From Symbiodinium natans (taxonomy: Eukaryota; Sar; Dinophyceae; Suessiales; Symbiodiniaceae), in NCBI GenBank assembly GCA_905221605.1, contig CAJNDS010000083.1:151501-215500 (forward strand): a DNA stretch of 64,000 nucleotides, in the 5' to 3' direction. Under the pieces are notes generated by a model. It was not told where the DNA came from and searched no databases. It saw nothing but the letters and a program-made list of their open reading frames with translations. The translations under genes were made by a program, and so were the position numbers. This document shows positions 22,051 to 34,700 of this stretch, in pieces (the first letter of the stretch is position 1; each line of letters starts with the position of its first letter).

Positions 22051-24200
22051 GAGTTGCCTCCTGTGCTACGGCTCAAGGACTCAAGTCCCCTGTTCAAGGG
22101 CTCCGGCAAAAGTATTTTGGGAAGACAGGCTCGTGGAAAGTTCGCCTAGTTCGCCTAGGGAGGTCGACCGTTGGCTTCCGCGCACCGCAGTTTCGTGCAC
22201 TCCGCCCAGCAGATTCGCTCACATGTAGATTGACGCGGATTCGCGCCCGCCTGAATCGCATGCTCCTCCCGCGGGATTCGCACACACCGCCTAACGGAAC
22301 ATAAAAGGCCGAGACCTGGAAATCCCGAAAGCCCTCTGCCCGTGAATCCGCGCCAGTGCGTGAATCCGGTCTTCCAGAGCGCGAATCGGTTTCCTGCCAC
22401 GTGCATGGGCCGATTAATGTTTCGGACGCTCTCGGCCCTTGCGGAGGAAATCTCAAGAGAAGTTGGCAGACAGGAAGGACCAGGCCGCCCCTTTCTGGGA
22501 ACATCGTGAGGCTGCACTGGGCTACACTGGGCTGCACTGATCCGCTCCCTTGCGCTTGCTGTGAGGTTGAAACCCAGCGAAACCATGAGCGGCAGGAGCG
22601 ACAACGGTCAACCCATTACGCAGGCATTGAAGTTGCCGCGCCTTTTTGCTGTGCATCCCTTCGGCCTTCTTCAAAAGAAGAGGCCGCAGCGTTCTAGACG
22701 GGGGTTGTGACTGAGTTGCCAAGGCGTACATGCCAATGCCTTGTATACTTATACGGCTTTACAGCTTCAGGTTGCAGGGTTCCCTGTGTCAGACGCGGGA
22801 GCCGGTATTATCATAGCGCTCGTTCCCCCAAACTTGGATAACCGTACGCAGCTGCGGAATAATGTACGTGCACTCATGCCTGCATCACCTGGTCGCAAAG
22901 CTCCTGATCCGGAGTACCCCTGCCTAGAATTTATGTTCGAATTCGTTGTGATGGTCTGGGGTTGGTGTCAGCACCAGCTGCTTTTTGGTGATCCCTCACA
23001 TGAGGGCAGCCCACAGCAGCCATGACCACCACTTTGTCTTCGTGCACATGAGAGGGATCCAGAATGATCCAGCTAATTCGCTCTGAAAGCTGCGGCGTGG
23101 AGATGCATCGGCCAGAGGCTGCAACAAGCGTGTAACAGGGCTGTAACAGGTCTGTAGCAGGGCTCCAACAAGGCTGTTAAGACGTCGGCTTGTCTTGACA
23201 ACGCTGCGGCCCAGATGCCGCTCCCCGCTTTCATGCTTCTGTTGCTTCGCCCTGCAGGCTGCCATAGCCTGCAGGGCTGCATAGTAGCCATCAGCAGTGA
23301 AAGGTGCGCAAGCAGGGCATGCTTGTTCAATACTTGACATGTCCATGTGCTGTCCACAGGCAGGCTTGATTCCCGAAAGCCTTCCTTGTGCAGAGCGTCG
23401 GGTCATGCTGTGAGTTATTTTGGCAGCCTGTGCCGGCCATGGTGGCATCGAGTGGCAAACGGTCAGCTCAGAAAGGCCCACCAACCCTCGAACTTCCTTG
23501 AACTTCCTTGAACTTCCCTTGGACCTTCCTTGACCTTCCTTGAACTGTTCAGAGCTGCAGGCAGCCTGGAACTTTTCATTCGCTCCCCTCCATGGCTCCA
23601 CGATGCAGGACGCGCGCTTCCTGCGATGAAGACGATGAAGAGACCGGCGCGTGCTGCAGCTTTGCCTTTGCGCAAAAAGGCCGGCTTCTGCCCCGTGCTT
23701 CGTCGTAGAATAGCGCAGAAAGTTGTAGATGCGCACGAGCCAAAGTCCTGGGAAAGGTGACCTTTGTTTGTGCTGCTGGGGCAGGTGGAGGGCGCTCACG
23801 ACAGATGCACGCACAATTAAGAGGGTGCTTCTTTCGTGGATGTCTTGTTCTCGTGGCACGTAGGTCTTGGACATGTATGGATCTAAATGGATGTGTCGTG
23901 CCAACAACAGTAAGCGTTTTTCTTGACAAATTGCCTGCTTCGGCAGCATTGCCGAGGATGCTTCTCCGACAGTTCGGCTGCTTAGCAAAAGCAGACAGTC
24001 CAGTCACCTGGCATCGGTGCCAACGGCAAACCATTGTTTCACAAAGGAGAAGTCCATGAGATGTCGTTTCGCGGCACGCCCAATCTGACCACTGCAGCCG
24101 AGCAGCATTAGCCGTCCACTACTTGCAGAAATACATATGCTTCAGCTGCATTTAGCTGCTGTAGTTGGTCAGACGAAGAGCCTTCAAGGGATTGCTCTGG
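22051..24200. other. Intergenic or intronic; long minus-strand open frame not believed
   Basis: From about 22205 to 22395 the motif GATTCGC or its complement GCGAATC, and close variants, recurs seven or more times. From 22996 to 23988 the minus strand is open for 330 codons, but the frame passes through the CCTTGAACTT minisatellite and a TGTAACAGG-like array and has no recognisable domain, so it is not annotated as a gene. No + strand exon is supported. Confidence 0.45.
23489..23547. repeat. (CCTTGAACTT)n minisatellite
   Basis: Five or more degenerate copies of CCTTGAACTT or CCTTGACCTT. Read on the minus strand it gives SSRKFKEVRG-like peptide. I recall this low-complexity peptide as frequent in Symbiodinium gene models, which would make it a lineage clue rather than a protein feature. 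Confidence 0.75.
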
Positions 24201-24201
24201 T

Positions 24202-27200
24202 GTGGTTCGGAGGTACAAGCTAATTTGGGAACAGGGGCAGTTGTACGTAGCCATCTCCAGACTGGAGATTCATCTGTTAAGTGCTTGTCCAAACTTACCA
24301 ACGGTTGAGGGCTGTGCGTGCTCGAATCTTTCACTGACTTCAAGGCGTGTGGTCGCAGTAGCCCACAGAGCCCAGGCAGAAAGGGAGACTCCCTTCCTGC
24401 AGCAGATCGTAGCGGCTGCCCAAGCGGCGGCGAAGAAGTCGCCATCCAGGTTTTGCGACAAGTCTGAAGGGTATAGGCCATGCTGTGCTGTCTTTCCGTA
24501 CCCTTGTAGTCATGTGAACAGGCCGCTTTTTCTCGTTGGCCACTCCTTCGGGGCGCGGGCTGCCGTTCACCTGATGTGCCGCAAGGCTCGGGATCGCTTC
24601 GCTTGGCAGCAGCGTGTTAGTGTTTCAATGTGTTTCTGATTGAGGCAAAGGTAGATTTTGTAGATTCTTTGTGAATCTCCAAAGCCAAAAGCACTACACT
24701 CAAAGTCGAATGTCGGAACACGCTGCACTCTTCACAATCTCAACAATACTGAAGCGCAGAGTTGCACTCGCTGCAGGATGGATAGGCTGTTGATTGGCTA
24801 TGGTTTTGGGCTTGGGCACCGACTCAAAAGCCAAGCATCCCACTCCAAGCACATGCTTTGCAACTACAAGTGCAGTACTCGCAGGATGCGACGGGCGTGA
24901 GCAAAGTTCTCATGCCGCACGATCCGAATGTGATACCGAAGCCCCAACAAGGTTAGGACGGTTGAGTTTCAGAGCTGAAGGATGAGTTGAAGGTCGGGGC
25001 TGAAGGAGAGAGGAGTGTAGGTTTACACGGCGGTATGGAGATTCCTGAGTTGCTTGTTTTTGTAGCGTCTACATGGTGATTACTGTAGCTGTTGGAACAT
25101 CTTCAAAGATACCATTAAAACGTGCTGAAAATGCTGGCGTCCGCAGCAACTCCGGCAGTTTGACCGATGTTGGCTGTTTGCCTAAAATCCAGCGTCAACT
25201 TGGGGATTGCTGTGCCCTGATGTGTATTTCCACCGCTGGTGTGTATTCACGCTATGTAGCATCCACAATGGGGTGCTGTGTATTCCTTGCGATCTGATGT
25301 GATTCAAGCCCGCCGCTTGTAGAATGATTTGGTTGCATGTGCTGCTCCCAGCTCCACCAGCGGCCAACTGTTGTGTATGTGCAGAAGGGACCCTCGTGCT
25401 GGAGTGGTAGAAGCTTCCTGTTGCTCCTTGAGATGCGAAAAAACTCATAGCCACTCAGATATCCCGAAGCCTGAAGCTGGAACCCAGCGGCTTCAGACAA
25501 AATTCAGTTGCAATCAATGATGTTTTCACCCTGCAGCTTAGAAAGATTTCTCGGGCGTAGTATCGTGTAGTAGGTCTTTCGGCTTTGGCAGCGTAGTAGG
25601 CTTGACGGGCACGTTTCTACTTCTACATGCAGGAAGGCTCGAAGCTCCAGGCCCAAGGTACTCCTAGACCTTCAGCCTCAGATCATTTCTGGGGATTTCT
25701 GGGGTACGTATCTCGGCATCGAATCCAGTGGAGTTTTGCCCAGTCTTACTCGGCATTGCCCCCTTCTGGTCGGGGGCAGTGCCTTGAGTTGCAGGCATTG
25801 CCCCGTATGCCAAGGGGATACTGTTGGAGTTTGTGCAGCCAAAAGGGGATTAGCTGAACTTGCTTTTTCCCTTAGTCTTGCTGCCGGTGCGTGTGTGCGT
25901 GTTTGGTACGACCACCCCGCACCCCAAGCCCTGTCTCCGAGCCAATGCCCCCAGCTTAGTACCTTTGTGAGGGATCGCAAGGGGAAGAGTTTCTGTTCCT
26001 GTGAAGTGGGCTGTCTTGCCTAAGTGCCCAAATCCAACCCAAGCCGCCCGGCTTGGGGGGGCGGGCCCATGGAGGTTCGGGTGGCGTTTTTCCCAGCTCG
26101 GATTGAGGGGCTCGGAGCGTCGAACTCTTGCCGGACCTCCCCAATGACGCAAGCGGAGGGGGGAAGAGATGGCGGGAGGGAACGTTTCCGTTGGCCGGAG
26201 TGCACCCCAGGCCGTCCACTCACTCACTCACTTACTCGGCATTGAGATGTGCGGTCGTGTGATGTCGCTTATTTTTTTTGCCTCTGGCTTTTTCTGCGCT
26301 GAGGGGAGCATCGAGCGAGCTTGATAATCAGCAGAATTAGCAATGTTAGCATTATACAGGCATGTTGGCTTCGCAAGGTTCTATCTTCGCCAATGAGTTT
26401 ACAAAAGAGGGGTGGGGGGGGGCTGCGCCACCCCCTTGCATCTTTGTCATCCAATTTGCCATCCCCCCCGTTCCTCCAACCCGCCCATGTAGTTGATTGC
26501 GCATCTTCTGCAATTAGTTTACAAATTTGTGGGGGGGGGGGGGGGGTGCCGCCTCCCCTCCCTCCCCAAACCCTCTTGCGAGTTCTCGAAGACATCGCGT
26601 TTGCCTCGTCATGGCAGTTTAGTCAGGGCTTCGCGAACATCCAGAGTCCTGAAATTACGAGAAAAAACACTACGAAAACATCGCGAGATGCAGGGAAATG
26701 CTGCAGCAAATAGCATTTGCAGCATCATATCGGAGAGCTCCATTTTTGAGAGCTTAACAAGACTCAGACAGTAGACAAGACTGGACTGGGAAATGGCCAC
26801 GCGAACGCAGCACGCCCGGTGAATGCATTGAGCCGGCATCAGGGCTGACAACATCATACAGAAAACCAGCACTGGTGAAAGGAAGTTTCTGAGCAACACT
26901 GCGCACCTTGCACAAGAATGCAACAGCAGCGCAGCAAAGCAAGCACTTGCGCAGCATCCTCAGCAGGCAAAAAGCACGCACCCCCAGCACCTGCAGCAAA
27001 AGACGGCAGAGCCAAAAGACCTGTGCCGAACAAGCTCTCATCGCAGAATCGGCGCATCCGATACGGCAGCTGCTTCCTGCGAGGACCTTCGCCGGCAGCT
27101 TCCGAGAAGCTGTCAGGGCATCATCGCGTCGCTTGGACGCAGAAGGAACGGGTGACGCCCTGATCGCAATTTACACGGGCACTTGATGCAGAACGTAGAA

Positions 27201-27983
27201 GCGCAGAGGCGGTGGCTATGGTGGCCTCGCCTCAAATTGTGAACTGCCGATGTTGAAAACATGTTTCGGACAAGTGTCCAGGTTTGGATATCCGTTGATT
27301 CACCCGACACAGAAGCGCTGCCGGGACGCAATTTTAGCATTGCAGCTGAGTCATTGGCTCTCACTGCTGATGCCTGTGCTTGCCTTCTGAATTGAAGGGA
27401 GTGTGGCACAGAAGCAAAGGTGAGAATAAGCTGATGGATTTGCCTGTGAGCACAAAGGTGCCAGAATTCCAGCTATGATGTGCTGCGAAAGCTTGATCTG
27501 TAGTGTCTACTGTAGCATGTCCAGCGTGTCTCAGCTATCATCTGCATGCAGGCACTTTTCATATCCGGCACGAAAGATCCTTTTTCCGGCGACTTCAAGC
27601 TTTTTGAGAAGACGCTGAAGAAGCTCCGATGCAAGACTCGCCTGGCGTCTCAGCTGCTTTCATGGGACAAGCACGGTGCCGTTGATCCCTTCTCAAGTGT
27701 CAAAACTCCTTGACCCGCAGCATTTCATCAGGCTTGATCAGTTTGATGCTGGGCCGTATTGTGGCCCCAGAAACAAAGGCAGAGCATCCTCTTCTATTCA
27801 TACGAATGTGGCACGTAGTAGGGTGTAGAGTTACATTCCAGGCTTTGGGCCGCTGTGGGGCGGTACGTGCTTTGCAAAGATAAGGTGAAAGTGCTTGGAG
27901 GCGATCATGGTCTGAAGTGTGCACGAGCACTCGAGGAAGGTGCGGTGTCTACAATTAACGATGCCGTCTCCCACTTTGTTTAG
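24202..27983 (+). CDS. Alpha/beta hydrolase, TEX30/KANL3 type, multi-exon
   Basis: Four exons are supported. One ending at 24449 reads ETPFLQQIVAAAQAAAKKSP. A 72-bp GT-AG intron (24450-24521) follows. The exon from 24522 reads RPLFLVGHSFGARAAVHLMC, where G-H-S-F-G is the nucleophile elbow. Exon 27552-27644 reads ALFISGTKDPFSGDFKLFEK, with the acid in G-T-K-D-P-F. Last exon 27885-27983 reads VKVLGGDHGLKCARALEEG with the catalytic His in GGDHG, ending in TAG. Phases agree at 24449/24522 and at 27644/27885, where the donor is GC. Ser, Asp and His thus appear in family order, as in TEX30/KANL3-like and dienelactone-type hydrolases. Substrate is unknown. The middle part, about 35-40 residues including the usual YPL strand, should lie in the 2.9 kb between 24610 and 27551 but was not found. 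The N-terminal HGAG-like strand is also missing. Confidence 0.7.
26400..26560. repeat. Two related G-run segments
   Basis: Two stretches share the order TTTACAAA, then a G run, then a GCCGCCTCCC or GCGCCACCCC segment (about 26397-26450 and 26519-26570). The second contains 16 consecutive G (26531-26546). They look like two divergent copies of a short element rather than random G tracts. Length of the G run is unreliable in assemblies. Confidence 0.5.
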
Positions 27984-28725
27984 GGATGGGTCTGGGCAGA
28001 ATCGGCGGAACCACCTGGCGCGAGTTGCGCTGGATCGCGGCCTCTTGGATAGCTGAAGTCCAAGAAACGGCGCCGCTGCGGAGACCGGGGGCTGGAGCTC
28101 AGCACTGCCAGGACTACCACAGGAATACCAGGATGGTCTGCATATGTCTACTCCTGGGGGATCTCCTGGGGTGCGAGGGCCTTGGAGCTTGGCATCGGAT
28201 CGGTCCTGGACAGCTCAATGGAGTTGGCGGACGGGCAACGCTGCGGCAACCGCTCTCGGGTAAAATGCGGAGTGCAGCGTGCCATGGTTCTTGACTATCG
28301 GTGCGTGTCACAGGCGAGAGAGGGAGTAAGGTGCTGGTGAATTCGTGCAATACCTGATGAATCGGGCCCTTTCCCGGATGCAGGCGGTGCATGTGCAGTA
28401 GAACCAGTAGTAGAACTGGGAAAAAATTGCTGGTTACCGCTGATCAAAATGAGCCATAGATCGTTTGCAATGTTATCCTGAACTTGACAGCCATGAACAA
28501 CTAGCCCAGAAGCAACCGTTTTGGGGCTTCGCCACGGGCCACCAGCCACAACTGCCACAACATTCAGAGCCTGACGCCGACCAACACAGTTTTCGAGCAC
28601 CCGTGGACCGTGGACAGTAGAGCCATGGCCTTTCGGCTTCAACAGCAAACATTTCGTTTCTTTTGTTTCTTTTTCTTCTTGAGTTGGGCACCAAGTGACT
28701 TACCGCGAACTGCCTTCGGGCTCAG
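27984..28725. other. Gap between hydrolase stop and first channel exon
   Basis: About 740 bp that should contain the hydrolase 3' end and the upstream region or first exon of channel copy A. A frame from 28626 begins MAFRLQQQTFRFF and runs into the first matched channel exon region in a different frame, so it is probably not the channel start. No promoter motif recognised. Confidence 0.4.
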
Positions 28726-31700
28726 GACGAAGAAGCTGGTTTTGGCAGCATTCGTGGCGCTGCAAGAGGTGTTTACGTTGAGAGGCCCAGCAAACCTGGC
28801 AAGGCCGGAGGGCCATGCTGTGATGTCTAAGGGCGGGGAGGCAGAAAAGTAGGTCCTCAGCAAAGGGTGTGCAGCTTGAGAGTCAGGCTTGTTTGTAGAT
28901 GTGACAAATGCTGCCAAGGTTTTCAAACTTCGAGATGTCCGTACCAGCAAGGACTGGCCAAGAGCCAGCAAGGACATGCGCTATGGCAGCCATGACTATC
29001 CACGCCACGGCAGCCACGACCACCCACGCTACAGCGGCTATGATTACCCCCGCTACGGCAGCCACGAAATTCCACGAACAGCTCCAGATGGTCGACGCTC
29101 ACGCAACTTGCCCAGATTGCGGATAAAGTGACAGAGTGAGTTGGACGACTCGACAGGCAGACCAGCGGGCCATTGTGGCCGGGAGTGTTTGCGGGGCTTC
29201 TCTTCGCTGTGCAGAAGAAGAAGAAGAGTCAGAGAGAAGGGGGACGGGTGTCGACAGAAGACCAAAGAGAAAAAAACGGAAGAAGAAAACACACAAGTAC
29301 TGCCGCAGCATCACCCAAAAGTATGCGCCTCAGGTGACCCGTCGCCGCTTCCAACCCCGGGCACGTCCCCGTACCGGTCAACCCTGGACGCGCCAACAGA
29401 TTCGCGTCACACCCCCAGCTACGGATAACTTAACCGAATTCAATACAGCATGCCTCTAGCCTCTTTTGCAGAGAAGGTCCTTTATAAGTCATAAATCATA
29501 AACAAGAAGGCGAGTGGTGCAAGATTGCGGAAATCAGGTGATCACTCGAGATCGGGATCACCACTGCGAAGGACAGCGGATGGCAGGTTTGGGGACGAGC
29601 CGAGAGGCCTTCTGCAAGCCGAGGTAGCACTTACAGAAGCCATGTCTGCAAATAGCTGCGAGAAGCAATTTGCACATGAAAGCGGACGAAACGGGCAGGT
29701 CGCCGGCGAGCACACGTGGAAGTCAGCGTTGACGAAGACGAGCTGCTTCCACGCGGCATGGATGCAAGTCCATGGCTGAAACCTCCCGAAGCCTATAGCA
29801 TGAAAGTCCAGTGCATGTCGCAGGTCACAGCGAATCTAGGCAGTCTTCTCATGACAGCCTCCGCATCTTGGCTCGGAAGCATTTGCTCGTTGTGCCGGTG
29901 CAGGGTCACCGCATGTTTGCGACCCATGTTATATGTGCTTGGCAGACGAAGGCCCCCATTCTTCATTTGATTCCCCCATATTCCCCCTGCGCTGTGATGG
30001 TGCCTTAATGTGCCTTCAACCAAGGCTGGAGTGTAAACGTCGATCCGAAGCAGACCCAGATAGAAGACCGGCGTGCCGCGGCAGTGAAGCTGTGAGGTGC
30101 TGACTTTGAAGTTAAAGCGTTAGTCTTGAGCTTATCTGCGATGAGACCTGCGCAGATTTCTTACCTGCCCATCATTGCGCACATCTCTGCGGCACAAATA
30201 TACTGAACAAAGCGGCTTCTGCATCCGTAAGATGTATGTGTCGTGAATGAGTCGTTGTGCACATGCAGCCAAGCAAGTGCACACATTCCTATTGCGCGAT
30301 CCTTGTACTGTAGATAACCTTAGCACAAATATGCAGCGATCCCGGCAGTATTCCATGTCTTTGTGCATCGCGGTCCCGAAAAACTGGAACAGTCGCATGT
30401 GGCAACAAGATATAACAAGATGCATGTTTGTATGCACGTGCTTTCTGCATCTGTTTTTTTTTTTTTTTTTTTTTTTTTTCTGAATCCCTCGTGAGCCGAC
30501 TTTATGGTCGTGGCGTGGCCTAGCAAACCATGACACTAGCATGCGGCGACGCAGGATGACAACACATGCGCAGATTCTCACGCTGCATCACTCGGGAGCA
30601 TCCGCCCGCTTAGTCATCGTTCCTTCATTGCTTCGCACTGCCTGCACGTCGCATGAACACCAGTATGCGGTGATGCATGGCGCTGTTCCAGGCCTCCCTG
30701 CACTGCATTCCCTGCTGGAACAGCACTGCATGTTGGCACGCGTGCGCTCTGCATCTGCATCTCCAACTTTTGCTGTTCACGCCCACACAGGGTTTGCAAA
30801 ACTTCATTCTCATCATGCCTAGTAGAATCGTACGAAGAAACATGATGAAGCAGCGGCGGCTGCTGCTTGATTGGCTGCGAATGTTCTGATTCCGGGGCGT
30901 CCTGCCCAGCGCGCAGACTTCCCCACACTGTTGGTTGTCCTCGGTGCCCTCCCGACTTGACTACGCTGCACGGGCGCGTCCTGAAAACTTGTGTGGCAAA
31001 GTGCTTTAGTCACCCTGCTTGTGCTCAAAAGATGACAGCGCCTGGCATAGCTGCTGTTGGGGAATAGAGTGCCTTAATCTCGTGCGGTTCCAACATGAGT
31101 TCGTGTGTTTCTCTTGCCCCTTCGCTGTCTCGACGCAGATCCGCAAAGAATCTCAACTGGATCACTCGCGGATCGCTTGTCTTCTCATGTCTTCCCACCC
31201 TTTTTTTCTCTAAGAGTGGTTGTGCCCTCAAGAGAGATGTCTTCCATCAATCAGGCAAGGGAAGACGGCCAAGTGCGGAAGTGCAGGGCATCTTGGATCG
31301 TCTTTTTGGAAGTTGTGTGTGCAATATGCCTAACGGTCTTTTTGCCCAATTCCGAAATCGAAAGCTACTTTGTGTTCCGTGGTTTGCCACGGAACACGTC
31401 AAGAGTACCGTGCACAAGAGACGAAGGCGATTCCAACATCGTATTTAAGTTTCGTCTGTTTTGGTTGCGTGGGTCAGCACTTTGTAAGGTGGTTCCTCGA
31501 TCGAGCTGAAAAGGCAGCCGCCTGTAGGACCACCTTCCGATGACGACTTCCGTGGCCCCTTAGGCTGATATTGCTCGGATGCCTTTTGGGTTTGTGTCAT
31601 GTTGTGTCATGTTGACTGATGAGTCACGACATAGCACGGCTGATTGTCGGGCAAAGGTTGGCTGACCAGCGTCTTGGAATCAGAGCGGGAGGTCGTGCAC

Positions 31701-34700
31701 GAGGCAGGGGGGAACATGTGGACATGTCCATGTCGTGTATCAAGCAGCTGCAGTCCTTGCTGTATACACCCAGGTAGAGGAGAGCCTTACGATGCCGCAC
31801 AGCATACTACTGCATCATGTCGCTCAGCCGTGATTGTATTGCAGGTCATGAAAGGACGGCACATGGAGATCCTTAGCCAGGTCAACATCAAGCTCGACTC
31901 TTGGCAAATCTTTGAGGGCAAGTTCGTCGAGAGCATGCAGCTCCCACATGGTATGCTGACTGTATGCATGCTATGGTGATGCTTCATTGCAGGAGAGCAT
32001 GGGAAAGCCGCCCGCGCCAAGTGACAAGCCAGCGCCCTTGCGCGTCACAGCCCTGCCACAAGCAGGGAACAAGTCGTGCTGCTCGCTGGCATTGGTACAT
32101 TCATGTGCCAATTGGCAAATGCACTTGCAAGGCAAGCATACGGAGTCTGTGGGGGCTGTGGGGCCGGTTTGGTGTCCGAGGCCTGGAGCCGCCGCTGGCA
32201 AACTTGCCCGGAGCCCCTTGGCCATGGCAGAATGAGGCAATAGAGTTGGGTCCTGACAGAAATCCGGCTCTGTACTGTAGTTAGTCTTGGTCTTCCTGTG
32301 CTGCGTTGCGTGATCTGGGGCGAGGCGTGGGCAAACTGCCTCCACGAGCCAGCTCTCTTTCTTCTTCAATGGACCAACAGTAGATCAGCACCCACCCTGC
32401 TGAGGTACTAGTGGTCCGCGAAGACTGGGCATCTGGCACGAAGTTCTCCGACATGGCTACGAAAAAAGCTCCCCTGGCCAGCATATCAACGTATCGCATG
32501 TTCATCTTCGTATTTTGGTTGTGGCTTCACCACAGAGACTCCTTGCGGCTACACTGTGTTGTCTCCACGTGGCTTTCTATACCTTTTGTGCGACACTGGC
32601 AAACTGCAAGACAACCAATCACGACGGCCGAGGCGTCCTTGACAGACGACACTGACGCAAAGTCGGTTGGTGGCGAAGCCTCTCAGGCAAATGTCTTCTC
32701 ACTTCTCTGTGTGACCGCGATGTTGCTTTCGTCGTCTTTTTTGTATTCTTCAACATGGGGTGTACCATCCAACACCATCAACCTACAGCATCCCAGGGCA
32801 TCCTACAGCAAGTCTGGTAAGGCTGCAAGCATGGTGGGGACGCCTTTTTGAAGTTCTTGTTGTCTTCAATAGTGGAGCACATTGTGGTACAGGAGCTGCC
32901 AGTCGTCATGACCAACAGTATGCCACCGCCAGAAAGATCCATAGCTTTCAGCGATCAGCCTGACATTCGAAGATCCAAGTCAGACGCTTGACCGCAACAC
33001 TTGACAAGCTCGACTCCCTGTTTCTGCTTGGGGCTGGACCAGAGCTCACCAGTTCACACGTGAGAAGGGCTGTTGTCGCCTTCATTCTGGTGTGCATTGC
33101 CAAGGCCGGATCCCTTGGTAGGTCAGAGGGGACAAGACCAGGAGGAGCCGTCAGCGTTGCCAGTAGCCGCACCCTGGTTGCAGCTTTGTAGAGCTCGGGT
33201 GTGCAAGCGAGCAACCCGTGCCTTAACCCGTGCCTTTCGGAGGTATGACCCAGACAATTCCACACCTTCGCAAGAACAGCCTCTTGGAGGGATTGAAAGA
33301 GCTTCCATTCTGGCATCCAGGACAAGAGCATGAACGCTAAGTCTGCAGTTGAGTCAGAGCTGTTCAATGTTATGTAGTTGTGAGCCGCTGCGTCCTGCAG
33401 ATGTTTCTGTGGATTGTCCTGCAGGACGGTATGTACACACGACACAGTTCGATGCAATTTTCTGCGGCGTTATTCTAGCGAACACCGTCGTGAAACTTGG
33501 CAGCAGCCTTTTTGTCGAGGTGCTTGTGCCTTGCCTCAAGTCGTGAGATTCTTCCGGCGTAGACATCTGGCTCTACCACAGATCACGATTCTCCAGCCTG
33601 AGTTCTGTTTGCTCCTCCCAAACGCATAGCGAAGTGTCAAAAAAAGTGTCATCGTTTTATTCGGCTCGCGTAGTTGAGTTGTATGACGTTCAGTGTGGCG
33701 AAGAGCTCCTACTGTACAGTAGTAAGGAGTAGCGTACAGACTGTCCATACTTCTATCTTTGGACCTGGACCACTTGTTGTGGGTGCCAGTAGGACATCTT
33801 GCCGCTAACCACCATTCAGAACTCTTACGTGCGGTTTTGTATGGTTTTGATTCTCTCTTCACTTACAGAATCTACTGGTACAGTTTTGATTACGCCCTCC
33901 CCTCATGTGATTCGCATCTTGTCTGTTCCAATAACTACATATGTGCTCTTGCAAGACCCAGCCGAGCTAGAACCATGTTTCCAGTGTGCATTAGGATGGC
34001 GCTGCAGATGCAGTATAATGGCTTGCGTCGTGGCTACCGGTTGGGTGCTCCACATTTCGATTATGATGCCAGCCGCTTGGTGGAACATGGTGGCCTAGCA
34101 AGCTCTCAAACCCTAAAGTCCAATAACTCTTGCAAACGCAAGCCACGCCTCTCTCTTAGTCGAGCGTCTTTCCTGGGACCTTGAGCTCCTTCTGCATGCT
34201 TTGCCACTGGGGCCACAATTGCACGCGGCATGCCTGGGGCCGGCGCCTCGGCGCCTCGGGCTGCCAGTGCTCTTCCGTGCTATCGCGCTTGCGGACTTGC
34301 AGGGCGCAATGCTTCGGGAGCTAAGTTGGCCTGTGCTTGCACTCTTGCGGTCCAGCATTCTCATGGACTTCTTGCAACAGGAAGTATGAGGGAGAAGGCG
34401 CATGGCAACCTAAGGGGTTTGCAAAGCGAAGTTGCCATGCTTGCTGGGGTGTCATGCGGGTCTGTCAATATGCGGCGAGGGGGGTGGGGGGGGAGGGGGC
34501 GTCTGGAAGGCACCTGCATCTCAAGGCTTGAGGGAAAGGTCGTGGGTACCTGAGTGTCCTCCCGAGACGCCAAAGGCTCTGTCGGGCTTGGTGGATTTGG
34601 AGGCTCTGATTGGTGCTGATGTTTCGCACGCATGCTTGTCTTGCGGCTACAGGTGAGTACTGGCCGCAAGCGCCCCTCTTTTTCACGATCTTGGCGGACT

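Noticed and set aside
22996..23988. Longest open frame in the window, 330 codons on the minus strand
   Set aside because: It runs through two minisatellites (CCTTGAACTT and TGTAACAGG-like), shows no domain and lies opposite to every recognised gene.
34021..34098. GAPHFDYDASR-like continuation after the S1-S2 linker exon (also at 56101 in copy B)
   Set aside because: The segment is similar in both copies, but the frame that follows does not connect to S2 in phase, so it was left as probable intron instead of exon.
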